The notes under the pieces: generated by a model
What the model was told of the DNA's origin: nothing
Databases searched by the model: none
Seen by the model: the letters and a program-made list of their open reading frames with translations, nothing else
Position numbers and translations under genes: made by a program
NCBI GenBank assembly: GCA_026545765.1
Contig: CM048842.1
Coordinates: 46,881,431 to 46,945,430, forward strand
From: Plantago major
Lineage: Eukaryota > Streptophyta > Magnoliopsida > Lamiales > Plantaginaceae
Reading direction: 5' to 3'
Length of the DNA stretch: 64,000 nt
In this document: positions 43,456-53,363 of the stretch, in pieces
How positions within the stretch are numbered: position 1 is the first letter of the stretch
How the letters are laid out: each line of letters opens with the position of its first letter

Positions 43456-44937
43456 GGTCGAAGGTAGTTCCAATAGTTCAAGACTATGTCTTAAGACTAA
43501 GAATCTACTTTCCTGTAGTGGCTTAGTGAAGATATCTGCAAGTTGGTCTTCAGTGCCAATCTTGAGTATCTCTATATTGCCTTTTTCAACATGATCTCTA
43601 ATGAATTGATGTCTAACATCAATGTGCTTTGTTCTGGCATGAAACTTAGGATTTTGTGTAATCGCAATAGCACTTGTGTTGTCACAGAAAATAGGAGTTT
43701 TCTCTTCATTGAGTCCATAGTCTTTAAGTTGCTGTTGAATCCACATAATTTGTGTTGCACAACAACCAGCGGCAATATATTCAGCCTCTGTGGTAGAAGT
43801 AGCAATTGAGTTTTGTTTCTTGCTAAACCATGAGATAAGTCTAGTGCCCAGAAACTGACAAGTTCCTGAGGTACTTTTCCTATCAAGCAGTGATCCAGCG
43901 TAATCAGCATCTGAGTAAACAGCTAAACTCAATCCACTTTCTTTGGGATACCACAGACCTACATCTATTGTACCTTTTACATACCTTAATATTTTCATAG
44001 CAGTGTTGTAGTGTGTTTGCATTGGATTTGTCTGAAATCTAGCACACACTCCAACAGCATATTGAATATCAGGTCTACTTGCAGTAAGGTAAAGTAGTGA
44101 AACAATCAATTTCCTATACTTATGTTCTTCAACACTCTTGTCTGATTCAGTATAGGTCATTTTGGTTCCTATGCTCATAGGTATCTTAGCATTCTTTTCA
44201 GAAGGCTTTAGATTGAACTTTGTGAGCATATCTTTTGCATACTTTGTTTGACTGATGAATATTCCATCATTGAGTTGCTTGACTTGCAATCCTAGGAAAT
44301 AATTCATTTCTCCCATCATACTCATTTCAAACTTGCTTTTCATGAGATTTGCAAAGTCATCACAAAGTTTCTTGTCCTTAGATCCAAATATGATGTCATC
44401 AACATATACTTGAACTAAGAGTAGTTTCCCATCGTGATTCAAGGTAAATAAAGTTTTATCAACTTCACCTTTCTTGAAACCACTTTTCAGAAGGTATTTG
44501 GCCAAAGTGTCATACCATGCTCTAGGAGCCTGTTTCAGTCCATATAGAGCTTTCTGTAATTTATAGACCATTCTACTTTCTGAGGAAACTTCAAAGCCAG
44601 GTGGTTGCTCAACATAGACTTCCTCAGCAAGTTCACCATTTAAGAATGCACTCTTGACATCCATTTGATAAACTTTAAAATCTCTATGAGCTGCAAAGGC
44701 TAGAAAAAGTCTTATTACATCCAATCTGGCAACTAGTGCATATGACTCATCAAAGTCTAGACCTTCAGTCTGGGTAAATCCCTTGGCAACCAATCTTGCT
44801 TTGTTTCTGGTTATTTCACCAGACTCATTCATTTTGTTTCTGAAAACCCACTTAGTTCCAATCACAGATCTTCCTTCTATAAATGGAACTAGTTTCCAGA
44901 CTTTGTTTCTCTCAAATTGATCGAATTCTTCTTGCAT
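43453..44937 (-). CDS. pol: RT-RNase H reading frame of element C (open)
   Basis: 494 open codons. Reverse transcriptase: [46 protein letters not shown], the catalytic [42 protein letters not shown]. RNase [52 protein letters not shown], then ADIFTKPL. The first Met shown is internal; the frame is continuous with the broken integrase upstream, so this is the 3' part of a polyprotein, not a separate gene. One odd residue is YALVARLD for the usual YAPVARLD. Probably not expressed as active enzyme. Confidence 0.88.
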   Translation of the reverse strand: MQEEFDQFERNKVWKLVPFIEGRSVIGTKWVFRNKMNESGEITRNKARLVAKGFTQTEGLDFDESYALVARLDVIRLFLAFAAHRDFKVYQMDVKSAFLNGELAEEVYVEQPPGFEVSSESRMVYKLQKALYGLKQAPRAWYDTLAKYLLKSGFKKGEVDKTLFTLNHDGKLLLVQVYVDDIIFGSKDKKLCDDFANLMKSKFEMSMMGEMNYFLGLQVKQLNDGIFISQTKYAKDMLTKFNLKPSEKNAKIPMSIGTKMTYTESDKSVEEHKYRKLIVSLLYLTASRPDIQYAVGVCARFQTNPMQTHYNTAMKILRYVKGTIDVGLWYPKESGLSLAVYSDADYAGSLLDRKSTSGTCQFLGTRLISWFSKKQNSIATSTTEAEYIAAGCCATQIMWIQQQLKDYGLNEEKTPIFCDNTSAIAITQNPKFHARTKHIDVRHQFIRDHVEKGNIEILKIGTEDQLADIFTKPLQESRFLVLRHSLELLELPST

Positions 44938-45975
44938 TGCAGAGATCCATTCTTGGTCTCATAAGGCTTCTTCAATGGTTTTTGGTTCAATATCTGAGAT
45001 AAAACATCCAAAGAGAGAATCAGCATTTTCAGCTATTGCTCTCCTAGTCCTAACAACCTGATTAATTGGTCCAATTACATCTTTTGCAGGATGATCTTTG
45101 ATCCACTTCATCATAGGTTTAGTGCTAGTAGGATCAACATCTAAGTGATCTGAATGTGAATCACTAAGATTATGATTTGATACTTTTTCAGTATCTGAGA
45201 TATCTGACATATGTGAAATGTCATGAATATCTGACACTTTTTCAGTGTTAGAGATATCTGAAACTTGCATTTCAGCAGTCTCATGTTCAGATACCTCTTC
45301 ATGATGAAGGTTCTCAGTAACCTTTTCCATTTCTGGATGTTTCTTAGGAAATTCTTCATCATGTTTGTGAGTCATCTGGTTGTTACTAGGCATTTCATGC
45401 TTTTCTACGTCAGAGTCATCCTCACTTTCCACAATAATGTTTTTCCTTTCTGAGGATTCTTTTTCAGAATCCTTTATCATTAGTTCCTTGAACTTTTCTG
45501 AGATTTCATCAATAAGAGGTGTTTTCTTACTTCCTTCATAGAATACAACATGAACTAATTCTTCAATCTTCTTTGTTCTTTTGTTGTAAATTCTTTAAGC
45601 TTTGCTATTCATTGAATAACCAAGAAATACACCTTCATCCGCTTTTGGTTGAAATGTTCTCAGATATTCTTTTCCGTTGTTGAGAACAAAACATTTACAA
45701 CCAAATACTCTCAAATGTTTGATATTAGGGGGTCTACCAACCCAGATTTCATAGGGGGTCTTGTCATGGTGTTTATATAGCAAACATCTGTTCTGAGTGT
45801 AACATGTTGTGTTTACAGCTTCAACCTAATAAACTTCACTTATTTCAGTGTCAGCTAGCATTGTCCTTGCAGCTTTTTTAAGGGTTCTGTTTTTTCCTTT
45901 CTGCAACACCATTTTGTTGAGGCGTTCTTACAGAGGAAAGTTGATGTTGTATACCTTTGCAGGTACAAAACTCCT
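44938..45975 (-). pseudogene. pol: pol of element C: integrase C-terminal part and linker
   Basis: Short frames in the same register as the [24 protein letters not shown] and [13 protein letters not shown] (copia integrase C-terminal region), then the acidic Ser/Asp linker. Stops: TAA near 45595 (Tyr codon in others) and TGA near 44957 (Arg codon in others). Small indels occur around the second catalytic Asp, where the homologous IRTDHGTE stretch is garbled. The catalytic Glu region is also damaged. Confidence 0.82.
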
Positions 45976-46821
45976 TTATGTTACGTTAACAAACTCGCAT
46001 ACCATGGTCTGCTTACGATCAGATACCTTGTCATTTTTCATGACTTCAAGCTTTTTCAGCAAGTTTGGTATCTCCACCCTGGCATCAAATTTGTGTTTCA
46101 GAAAGACAACCCAAGTAAATCTTGAGAAGTCATCTACAACAACCAAACCATACTTCTTTCCTGCATAACTTGTTACTGATGATTCAAAAAGATCCATGTG
46201 TAACAATTGCAGTGGTCTAACACTAGAGTGTCTGGTTTTAGACTTGAAAGATATCTTGGATTGTTTCCCCATCTGACAGGCAGAACAAATACCATCCTTT
46301 CTGAAAGATGTTTTGGGAAGACCAACCACTAAATCTTTCTTGGCAATTTTGTTCAGAGTTTTGAAGTTCAAGTGACTCATTCTTTTGTGCCATAACCAGT
46401 GCTCTTCTGTGTGACCTGATTGACTCACCATGAGACATTCTTCAGTTGTGGCAGAAGCCCAGTCGGCAACATAAAGACTACCTTTCCGCCGAGCAACCAA
46501 GACTGTCTGCTTTGACTCATTGTCAATAAGTTTGCAGTACTTTGCTTTGAATTTCACAGTGAAACCTTTGTCTGCAAACTGGCTCATGCTAAATAGATTG
46601 TATTTCAAATCCTTAACATGTAATACGTCAGTGATTGTTAATGATCCCAATTTGACGTTGCCAAATCCCATAGAGGGATTTAATTCTGCTCCAGCAAATC
46701 TGATATCTGGTCCAGTATTGCAAGCTTTGTAATCAACCAGATTTGCTTTGTCTCCTGTCATGTGCTTTCCGCATCCACTATCAAATAGCCATTGTGCTTT
46801 AGTCCAAGAGGCGTTCTGCAA
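45976..46821 (-). pseudogene. pol: pol of element C: protease and integrase N-terminal part
   Basis: 281 codons from a TTG/CAG boundary: protease WLFDSGCGKHMTGD, integrase zinc finger (WHKRMSH, CSACQMGKQSK), first catalytic Asp in VVVDDFSRF. It ends in garble (DRKQTMVCEF). There is no ATG at the start. It lies in the same frame as gag, separated by the TAA at 46840-46842 and 18 bases. TTGCAG|AAC at the start looks like a splice acceptor. Confidence 0.85.
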
Positions 46822-48030
46822 ATAACAGGAAACAGGAGATTAGGTTCTCATTTTTTTTGATGGAACCGTCAGTGTCAAAATATCTTCCTGTAGGAATCCA
46901 TTTTTGAGTGAATTTCTTTGGAACATTCTTTTGTCTGACAGGAACATAAGGAGGAATTCTAGTTGAATGAATGTTATCATTAATAAGAACTATTTTCTTC
47001 CTTGGTGTGTTCCTAGGTGCTCCATTTGGTGCTTTCAGATACCTGTCAGGTTTCTGAGTTTGCTTTTCAGCAAATTTAGCTTTCCTTGCCAGATTTCTTC
47101 TAGCCCTGGCATTCAGATTTTCAGTGGCTTGATTTAACTTCCACTTCTGATAATTGATTTGAGCAATTCTAGCCTTTAGCCATCGTTCTTGCTCCTGCTT
47201 GTACTCATGAGCAAGTTGTTTTCCGATGCTTTTATAGCCAATACCATTTCGAACACTTGAAGCTATCTGAGATCTTTTCTCAGTAGCTTTGCTAGTCTCT
47301 GGCTGGTCCAATTTCTTTCCAGAAAAGGAGACATGGGAGAATTTGCCAGCTCCTGCAATTCTTCCCTTTTGAGAGACATAGCACTGTGGGTGTTTACACT
47401 TTTTAGTGTTGTGTTTCTTTTCAGAAACTTGCCCAACAGTTTTTTTTTTACTTGTTTTTCCCACAAAGGATTAGTCGCAACTGCTTTTCCTTTGTCTACA
47501 ATCTTTGTCTTCTGACCGATGTTGTAGATTGTATGGGAACCATCTTGCTGAGTAGTTATGAAAGTTCTTCTTTCTTCACTCTTATTCAGAGTGGTAGAAC
47601 AGCCAGTCTGTATTCTCAGCCCAAGTCCTGTTTTCTCTGAAGGATCTCTTAGGTAAGATTGTACTTCAGTAAGAGTGTAACTAGCTTTGGCATAAGATTG
47701 AAAAGATAATTCTTTCTTTTTGAGTTCATTGTTTTCATAAAGAAGATCTTCATATTTCTTTTGAAGTTCAGCCATTGCTTCTTTATGTGACTTTTTAGTC
47801 TCAGATATCTGAGCTTTGAGAAACGCATTTTCAGCGTCCTTTTTCTCAGATATCTTAACCAGATGGGAATTTTCCTTTGCAAGAAAATTCTTTTCTTCCT
47901 CTAGGATTTCAGCTCTTGCACGGATCATTAAAAACTCTCTTTCATAGATATCAAGTTCTTTTCTGAGTTTTTCAAGATCTTTTATTTCTTCCTCATCACT
48001 TTCATAAGTGTAACAAGAAGTATGTGTTAC
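46816..48030 (-). other. Candidate alternative intron joining gag to pol (C)
   Basis: Minus-strand donor GAG|GTAACA (48031/48030) and acceptor TATTTGCAG|AAC (46816/46815), both phase 0, with the gag stop within CCTAAT upstream of a pyrimidine tract. It is homologous to 832-2030 in A. Sequence-only inference. Confidence 0.4.
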
Positions 48031-48133
48031 CTCATCAGCCATAAGACAGTTTTCAATGTTAGAGATGTCTGGACCATCAATCTCAGCAAATCCACACATT
48101 TCATTCTTCTTGAGGCTGAAGTCGATTATATTG
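46840..48133 (-). pseudogene. gag: gag of element C (C-terminal part)
   Basis: Begins at the D insertion point after the zinc knuckle, so the knuckle itself is not in this copy. An open frame runs from the junction through a coiled coil (about 48000-47700) to a frameshift in a run of nine A/T (about 47440). The remaining frame has the CKHPQC cluster (about 47390), then a basic C-terminus, with a stop at 46840-46842. The YVPVRQKN / KWIPTGR end matches D. Confidence 0.84.
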
Positions 48134-48875
48134 TGTTAGGAAATTTGTTAGATATTTTGTTAGAAATATTGTATAAGTTTTGATCAGCAACATGATGACC
48201 TATCTTAGTCTCAGAAAGGTGATTAGTACTCTTGGTTCACTTGAACATTGTAAAAGAGGAAACCCACTTAGTATGATAGTTTAGTAAATATTGTATAGGA
48301 TGTTAGGCCTTTGAAATGTAATTTTTATTTCATGAAGAGAAGACAAAAAAGAAGACATCCAAGCAGCAGAAGATCAACAACTTTGAAGACTTGAAGAAAC
48401 TGCACAAGATTACTGAAAACAGTTTTTCAGAAACCTTCACCAGATATCTGAAGACACGAAGAGCTTCAAACAAACTGTGTCACTAGAGATATCTGAGGAT
48501 TAAAATGTCTATCTGAAAACAAGTGTCCACAGATATCTACACTCAGATACCTTGAGCCTTAACCACATTTCTGAAGAAGAAATAAATATTGCAAACAAAG
48601 TTGTTTCAATACAAGTGGTATCTGAAGAATGAAGATAAGGACGTGCTAAGAATCAGAGATATCTGATCAAAGGAATCTCTATTACAAAGCATAGTTCCGT
48701 TGACACTACAGGACAAAGTATAGTACAATGCATTTAATGCACGGACAGAGATGTCTGAACAAAAGCAACGGTAGCTTCTAAAGAAGAAGACAAAGCCTGC
48801 TACAGTACTATACACAGATATCAATAGTTTGAATTTGAGCCTAACGGATACTATTCAACGGTATTCAAATTCATC

Positions 48876-48883
48876 TATAAATA
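48876..48883 (+). promoter_or_regulatory. LTR TATA box (D)
   Basis: TATAAATA 742 bases into the LTR. Transcription would start around 48905-48915 and traverse about 1 kb of LTR before gag. Confidence 0.65.
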
Positions 48884-49289
48884 TCAACACTTAGACTGTT
48901 TGAGAACACACACAGAACTTACACCTTTGAACTCATCAGATACCTTATACTCTGATACACGATCTTACTCTCTCAAACAAACTACTTATCCTCAAGCTTT
49001 CTGTTGCGACCAAAGCCTCTGATACTTAAGTAGGACTGAAGTTCTAAGTGTCCTGATCCTAAACAAGCAAAGCTATCTGTGAAGGAGTTGAATCAAAAGA
49101 TCAACTATCTGAGATTCATTCTCTTGAACAGATATCATAAGACTTGGGTCTGTAAAATCGAACAAGATACCATACGCTGAAAAGTGTATTAAGTATACTT
49201 GGTTCACTGAGAATTCTGATTAACTGAAAAGTTAATACAAGAATCTCATCTGACAAACTCAAACCTAAACCAACACTATAACTGGCGTG

Positions 49290-49541
49290 GAGTATAGGAA
49301 GTACTTAGTTAAATCAGGGAATAACTCCAAAGGTTAACAGGAGTAGAGGAAGTACTTGATTTTGGGAAAATCAGGGAATAACTCCAAGGTTAACGGAGTA
49401 CAGGAAGTACTTGATTTGGGAAACTAAGGAACAACTCCAAGGTTACTGAGTATAGGAAGTACTTAGCTTGGGAAGCTAGGGAATAACTCAAAGGTTTCTG
49501 AGTATAGGAAGTACTAGGCTGAAGAAGCCCGGGAACAACTC
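49290..49541 (+). repeat. Tandem hairpin units in LTR D (five copies)
   Basis: Five units flanked by GAGTAYAGGAAGTACT and GGGAAYAACTC. Stems: TGATTTT-GGG-AAAATCA (49357-49373), TAGCTT-GGG-AAGCTA (49464-49478), GGCT-5 bases-AGCC (49517-49529). Two other units are imperfect. Stem sequence varies while pairing is kept. Confidence 0.75.
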
Positions 49542-49917
49542 AGGGGGAACATTTGGTTGGGAACCATTTGTTTAAAGGAATCTTAGAATAGGATTATTGT
49601 AAGGTGACCTCAATTATCTGTTCTAGTGAATTCTAGGTCTCTGGTAGACCGAAGTGGATTAGTTGGAGGATTACGCCACCTCCAGATACCACTATACTTG
49701 CTGTGTTATTTACTTTCTGTATTTACATTTCAGCAACACACACACACATTTTAACTGTTTCTACACTTATCTTTATTAAGTCTTCCGTGCTCTGAATCTA
49801 AGTATCAGATATATTCACAGATATCTGAGAAATATTGCTTATCGACAAAAGTTTGAAAAAGACTATTCACCCCCCCCCCCTCTAGTCTTTTACTTTGCCG
49901 TTATCTGGACCAACAAG

Positions 49918-49929
49918 TGGTATCAGAGC
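49918..49929 (+). promoter_or_regulatory. Primer binding site of element D
   Basis: TGGTATCAGAGC, complementary to the 3' end of initiator tRNA-Met, two bases after the LTR end. This is the usual minus-strand primer site of plant copia elements. Confidence 0.92.
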
Positions 49930-50030
49930 AGGAGGTTCACCAGCCTTCTGCACTGAACCTAGATCCCAGATAGGTTAAGAAACTTTGTCCATTTTTGAGA
50001 CTATTTAATTTGTGTGCTAAGTGTGCAGGT

Positions 50031-52536
50031 ATGTCTCTGAGTGATGCACCAGTTCTCAAACCAGAGAACTATGAGAAATGGAAGAATAACATGATGCTCC
50101 ACCTTGAAGCCATAAGTGACGAGATGATCGAAGTTATAAAGAATGGCCCAATAGTCATTCAACAACTAAAGCAAGTCATGGAGGTTTCAAATGGTAGAGA
50201 CAGAGATCAAGGCGAAGGATCTTCACAAACAGATGCGTCAACAAGTGGAAGATCTACAGGCCAAGTTATTTATGAACCAAAGCCCAGAGAACTCTGGACA
50301 TCGGAAGATGCCAAGAGGAATCGACTGGATGGTCAAGCACGAAACATCATCATCAGATCGACACCAGAGCACATACAGTGTAAACTGTGGGGTGCTAAAA
50401 TGGCGAAAGTTGCCTGGCAGCTGATTGAAGAAATCAGGCTTAATCGAGAAAACCAAAGAAAACAAGTTCAAGTTCTCGTCGAAATTCCAAAATTTCAAGC
50501 AAGGACCCACTGAAACTCTGGAAGAACTTGATTTCAGATTTACCACTCTCATGAGTGACATGGCAGCACTTGGGGAAAGCAATAGGTACTCCCAGTCAGA
50601 GAAGATTAAGACTATTGTCAGAAGTCTTAATCATAACTGGGAGCATACTAAATTCTTTTATTTTAACCAAGGAATGCCAAGTATCACTCCAGTGGAACTT
50701 TTCTCTCATCTTGCTACAGTTGACTATGAGACAACTCAGAGAGAACAAGCAACTGAAAAGTTGCAGAATGTTGCTCTAGTTACTCAAGGAACTTCTGAAA
50801 AGAAGAAAAGCAAGGAAGAGACTGAGGATGCCTTTGCTGCAAAGCAAATGAGCAAATATGTCAGTCGAGAGATTGAAAGAAGAAAAGCCAAAGAGATGCT
50901 GAAGAAGCATCTAGGCTCAAACTATCACCAGTACAAAAGCATGCAAAGCTCGCTGAACAAGCCAGCCCAGAAAGCTTCATGTACTGAGGAAGCAGAAATC
51001 GGCAACGATATTTGTTTCTACTGTCAAAAACCTGGTCACTTCAAAAAGGATTGTCCTTCTTTCAACAAGCTAAAGACAGGTGACAGAAAAGATAGGAGAA
51101 TCTTCAGAAGAAGCCAGAAAGCTTTGTTAACTGAAGAAAGAAAGAAAATCCAAACTCAATTGGATGCTCTAGATGTTGAGACAGATTCTGAAGACGACTC
51201 AGATGACTCAACTTTACCATCACCAGAATTATGTGGAGTCACTCACGATATAATCGACTTCGGCTTAAAGAAGAATGAAATGTGCGGAGTTGCTGAGATC
51301 GACGGTCCAGATATCTCCAACATTGAAAACTGTCTTATGGCTGATGAGGTAACACATACTTCTTGTTACACTTCTGAAAGTGATGAGAAAGAAATTAAAG
51401 ATCTAGAAAATCTCAGGAAAGAACTAGATATCTATGAAAGAGAATTTCTAATGATCCGTGCAAGAGCTGAAAATCTAGAAGAAGAAAAGAATTTTCTTGC
51501 AAAGGAAAATTCTCACTTGATCAAGATATCTGAGAAAAAGGACGCTGAAAATGCATTTCTCAAAGCTCAGATATCTGAGACTGAAAAGTCTCACAGAGAA
51601 GCAATGGCTGAATTACAAAAGAAATTTGAAGATCTTCTTTCTGAGAATAAGGAACTCAAAAAGAAAGAAGTATCTTTTCAATCTTATGCCAAAGCTAGTG
51701 ATACTCTGACTGAAGTACAATCTTATTTAAGAGATCCTTCAGAGAAAACCGGACTTGGGCTGAGAATTCAGAAAGATAGTTCTACCACTCTTAATAAGAG
51801 TGAAAGAAAAGCATTCTTAAAAACTCAACAAGATGGTTCCCATACAATCTATAACATCGGTCAACAGACAAAGATTGTAGACAAAGGAAAGGCAGTTGCG
51901 ACTACTCCTTTGCGGGAAAAACAAGTCAAACAGAAAACTGTTGGCAATATTTCTGAAAAGAAACATGACACTGAAAAGTGTAAACACCCACAGTGCTATG
52001 TCTCTAATAAAGGAAGAATTGCAGGAGCTGGCAAATTCTCCCATGTCACCTTTTCTGGAAAGAAATTGGATCAACCAGAGACTAGCAAAGCTGCTGAGAA
52101 AAGATCTTAGATAGCTTCAAGTGCTCGAAACGGTATTGGCTATAAAGGCATCGGAAAGCAACTTGCTCATGAGTACAAGCAGGAGCAAGAACGATGGCTA
52201 AAAGCTAGAATTGCTCAAAGCAATTATCAGAAGTGGAAGTTAAATCAAGCCACTGAAAATCTGAATGGCAGGGCTAGAAGAAATCTGGCTAGGAAAGAAA
52301 AGTTTGCTGAAAAGCAAACTCAGAAACCTAACATGTATCTGAAAGCACCAACTGGAGCACATAGGAACACTCCAAGGAAGAAAATAATTCTTAATAATGA
52401 TAATACTCATTTAACTAGAATTCCTCCTTATGTTCCTGTCAGACAAAAGAACTTACCAAGGAAATTCATTCAAAAATGGGTTCCCACTGGAAGATCTTTT
52501 GATCCTGACGGTTTCATTAAAAATATGAGAACCTAA
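50031..52536 (+). pseudogene. gag: gag of element D
   Basis: ATG at 50031 (MSLSDAPVLKPENYEKWK) fits the UBN2/Gag start of copia elements. A one-base indel near 50445 moves it to the frame open at 50425-52110 (ETLEELDFRFTTLMSDM, IVRSLNHNWEHTKFF). The zinc knuckle CFYCQKPGHFKKDC is at about 51014-51056, with a coiled coil at about 51390-51670 and CKHPQC at about 51980. TAG at 52108-52110 (CAG in C) is a nonsense change; the frame continues to TAA at 52534-52536. Here the stop and pol are in the same frame. The start is preceded by GTGCAGG, which resembles a splice acceptor. Confidence 0.88.
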
Positions 52537-52560
52537 TCTCATGTTTCCTGTTATGTGCAG
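51349..52560 (+). other. Candidate alternative intron joining gag to pol (D)
   Basis: Donor GAG|GTAACA at 51348/51349. Acceptor TTATGTGCAG|AAC at 52560/52561. The gag stop lies in CCTAAT just upstream. Phase 0 at both ends. Confidence 0.4.
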
Positions 52561-53363
52561 AACGCGTCTTGGACTAAAGCACAATGGCTGTTTGATAGTG
52601 GATGCGGAAAACACATGACAGGAGACAAAGCAAATCTGGTCGATTACAAAGCTTGCAACACAGGACCAAATATCGACGGTCGGAGGAGAATTAAATCCCT
52701 CACTGGGATTTGGCAACGTCAAATTGGGATCCTTAACAATCACTGACGTACTACATGTTAAAGATTTGAAATACAATCTATTTAGCATGAGCCAGTTTGC
52801 AGATAAAGGATTTACTGTGAAATTCAAAGCAAAATACTGAAAACTTATTGACAATGAGTCAAAGTAGACAGTCTTGGTTGCTCGGCGGAAAGGAAGCCTG
52901 TATGTTGCCGACTGGGCATCTGCTACAACTGAAGAATGTCTCATGGTGAGTCAATCAGGTCACACAGAAGAGAACTGGTTATGGCACAAGAGAATGAGTC
53001 ACTTGAACTTCAAAACTCTGAACAAACTTGCCAAGAAAGAATTAGTGGTTGGTCTTCCCAAAACACCCTTTAGAAAGGATGGTATCTGTACTTCGTGTCA
53101 GATGGGGAAACAATCCAAGATCACTTTCAAGACCAAAACCAGACACTCTAGTGTTAGACCACTGCAACTATTACACAGGATCTCTTTGAATCATCTGTAA
53201 CTAGTTATGCAGGAAAGAAATATGGTCTGGTAGTTGTAGATGACTTCTCAAGATTCACTTGGGTTGTTTTTCTTAAACACAAATCTGATGCCAGGGTGGA
53301 GATACCAAACTTGCTGAAAAAGCTCGAAGTCATGAACAATGACAAGGTATCTGCAATTAGAAC
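52555..53363 (+). pseudogene. pol: pol of element D: protease and integrase N-terminal part
   Basis: Protease WLFDSGCGKHMTGD is intact at the start, then a frame loss near 52672. TGA near 52838 and TAG near 52864 replace Cys and Gln codons. The integrase zinc finger region (WHKRMSH, CTSCQMGKQSK) is open at 52874-53165, then a one-base deletion near 53178 shifts frame. Homology (VVVDDFSRF, first catalytic Asp) runs to 53363, where the inserted LTR begins, just before the codon of the second catalytic Asp. Confidence 0.85.

Larger units (their letters stand above)
34761..48133 (-). mobile_element. Ty1/copia element C (minus strand), interrupted in gag by element D
   Basis: Read on the minus strand from right to left: gag (from the zinc-knuckle-distal part), pol, spacer, ORF3, polypurine tract, 3' LTR ending at 34761. 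The gag front and 5' LTR are absent because element D begins at 48134; they should lie beyond D, outside the window. LTR length (1775 bp) and protein sequence place it with D. It carries several nonsense codons and indels, but the RT-RNase H frame is open. Confidence 0.9.
48134..49915 (+). repeat. 5' LTR of element D
   Basis: TGTTAGGAAATTTGTTAG to GGACCAACA, 1782 bp, followed after two bases by the primer binding site. It has TATAAATA at 48876, five hairpin units at 49290-49541, a TCAGATAT/ATATCTGA hairpin at 49805-49828 and an 11-base C-run at 49870-49880. R-U5 is about 1 kb, an unusually long leader. Confidence 0.93.

Noticed and set aside
43233..43481. Open frames with repeated peptides on both strands over the 35-bp array
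   Set aside because: A repeat whose unit lacks stops gives open frames by construction; the area is non-coding spacer in the other copies.
49918..49929. tRNA-like sequence
   Set aside because: Only the 12 bases complementary to the initiator tRNA 3' end are present, as expected for a primer binding site.
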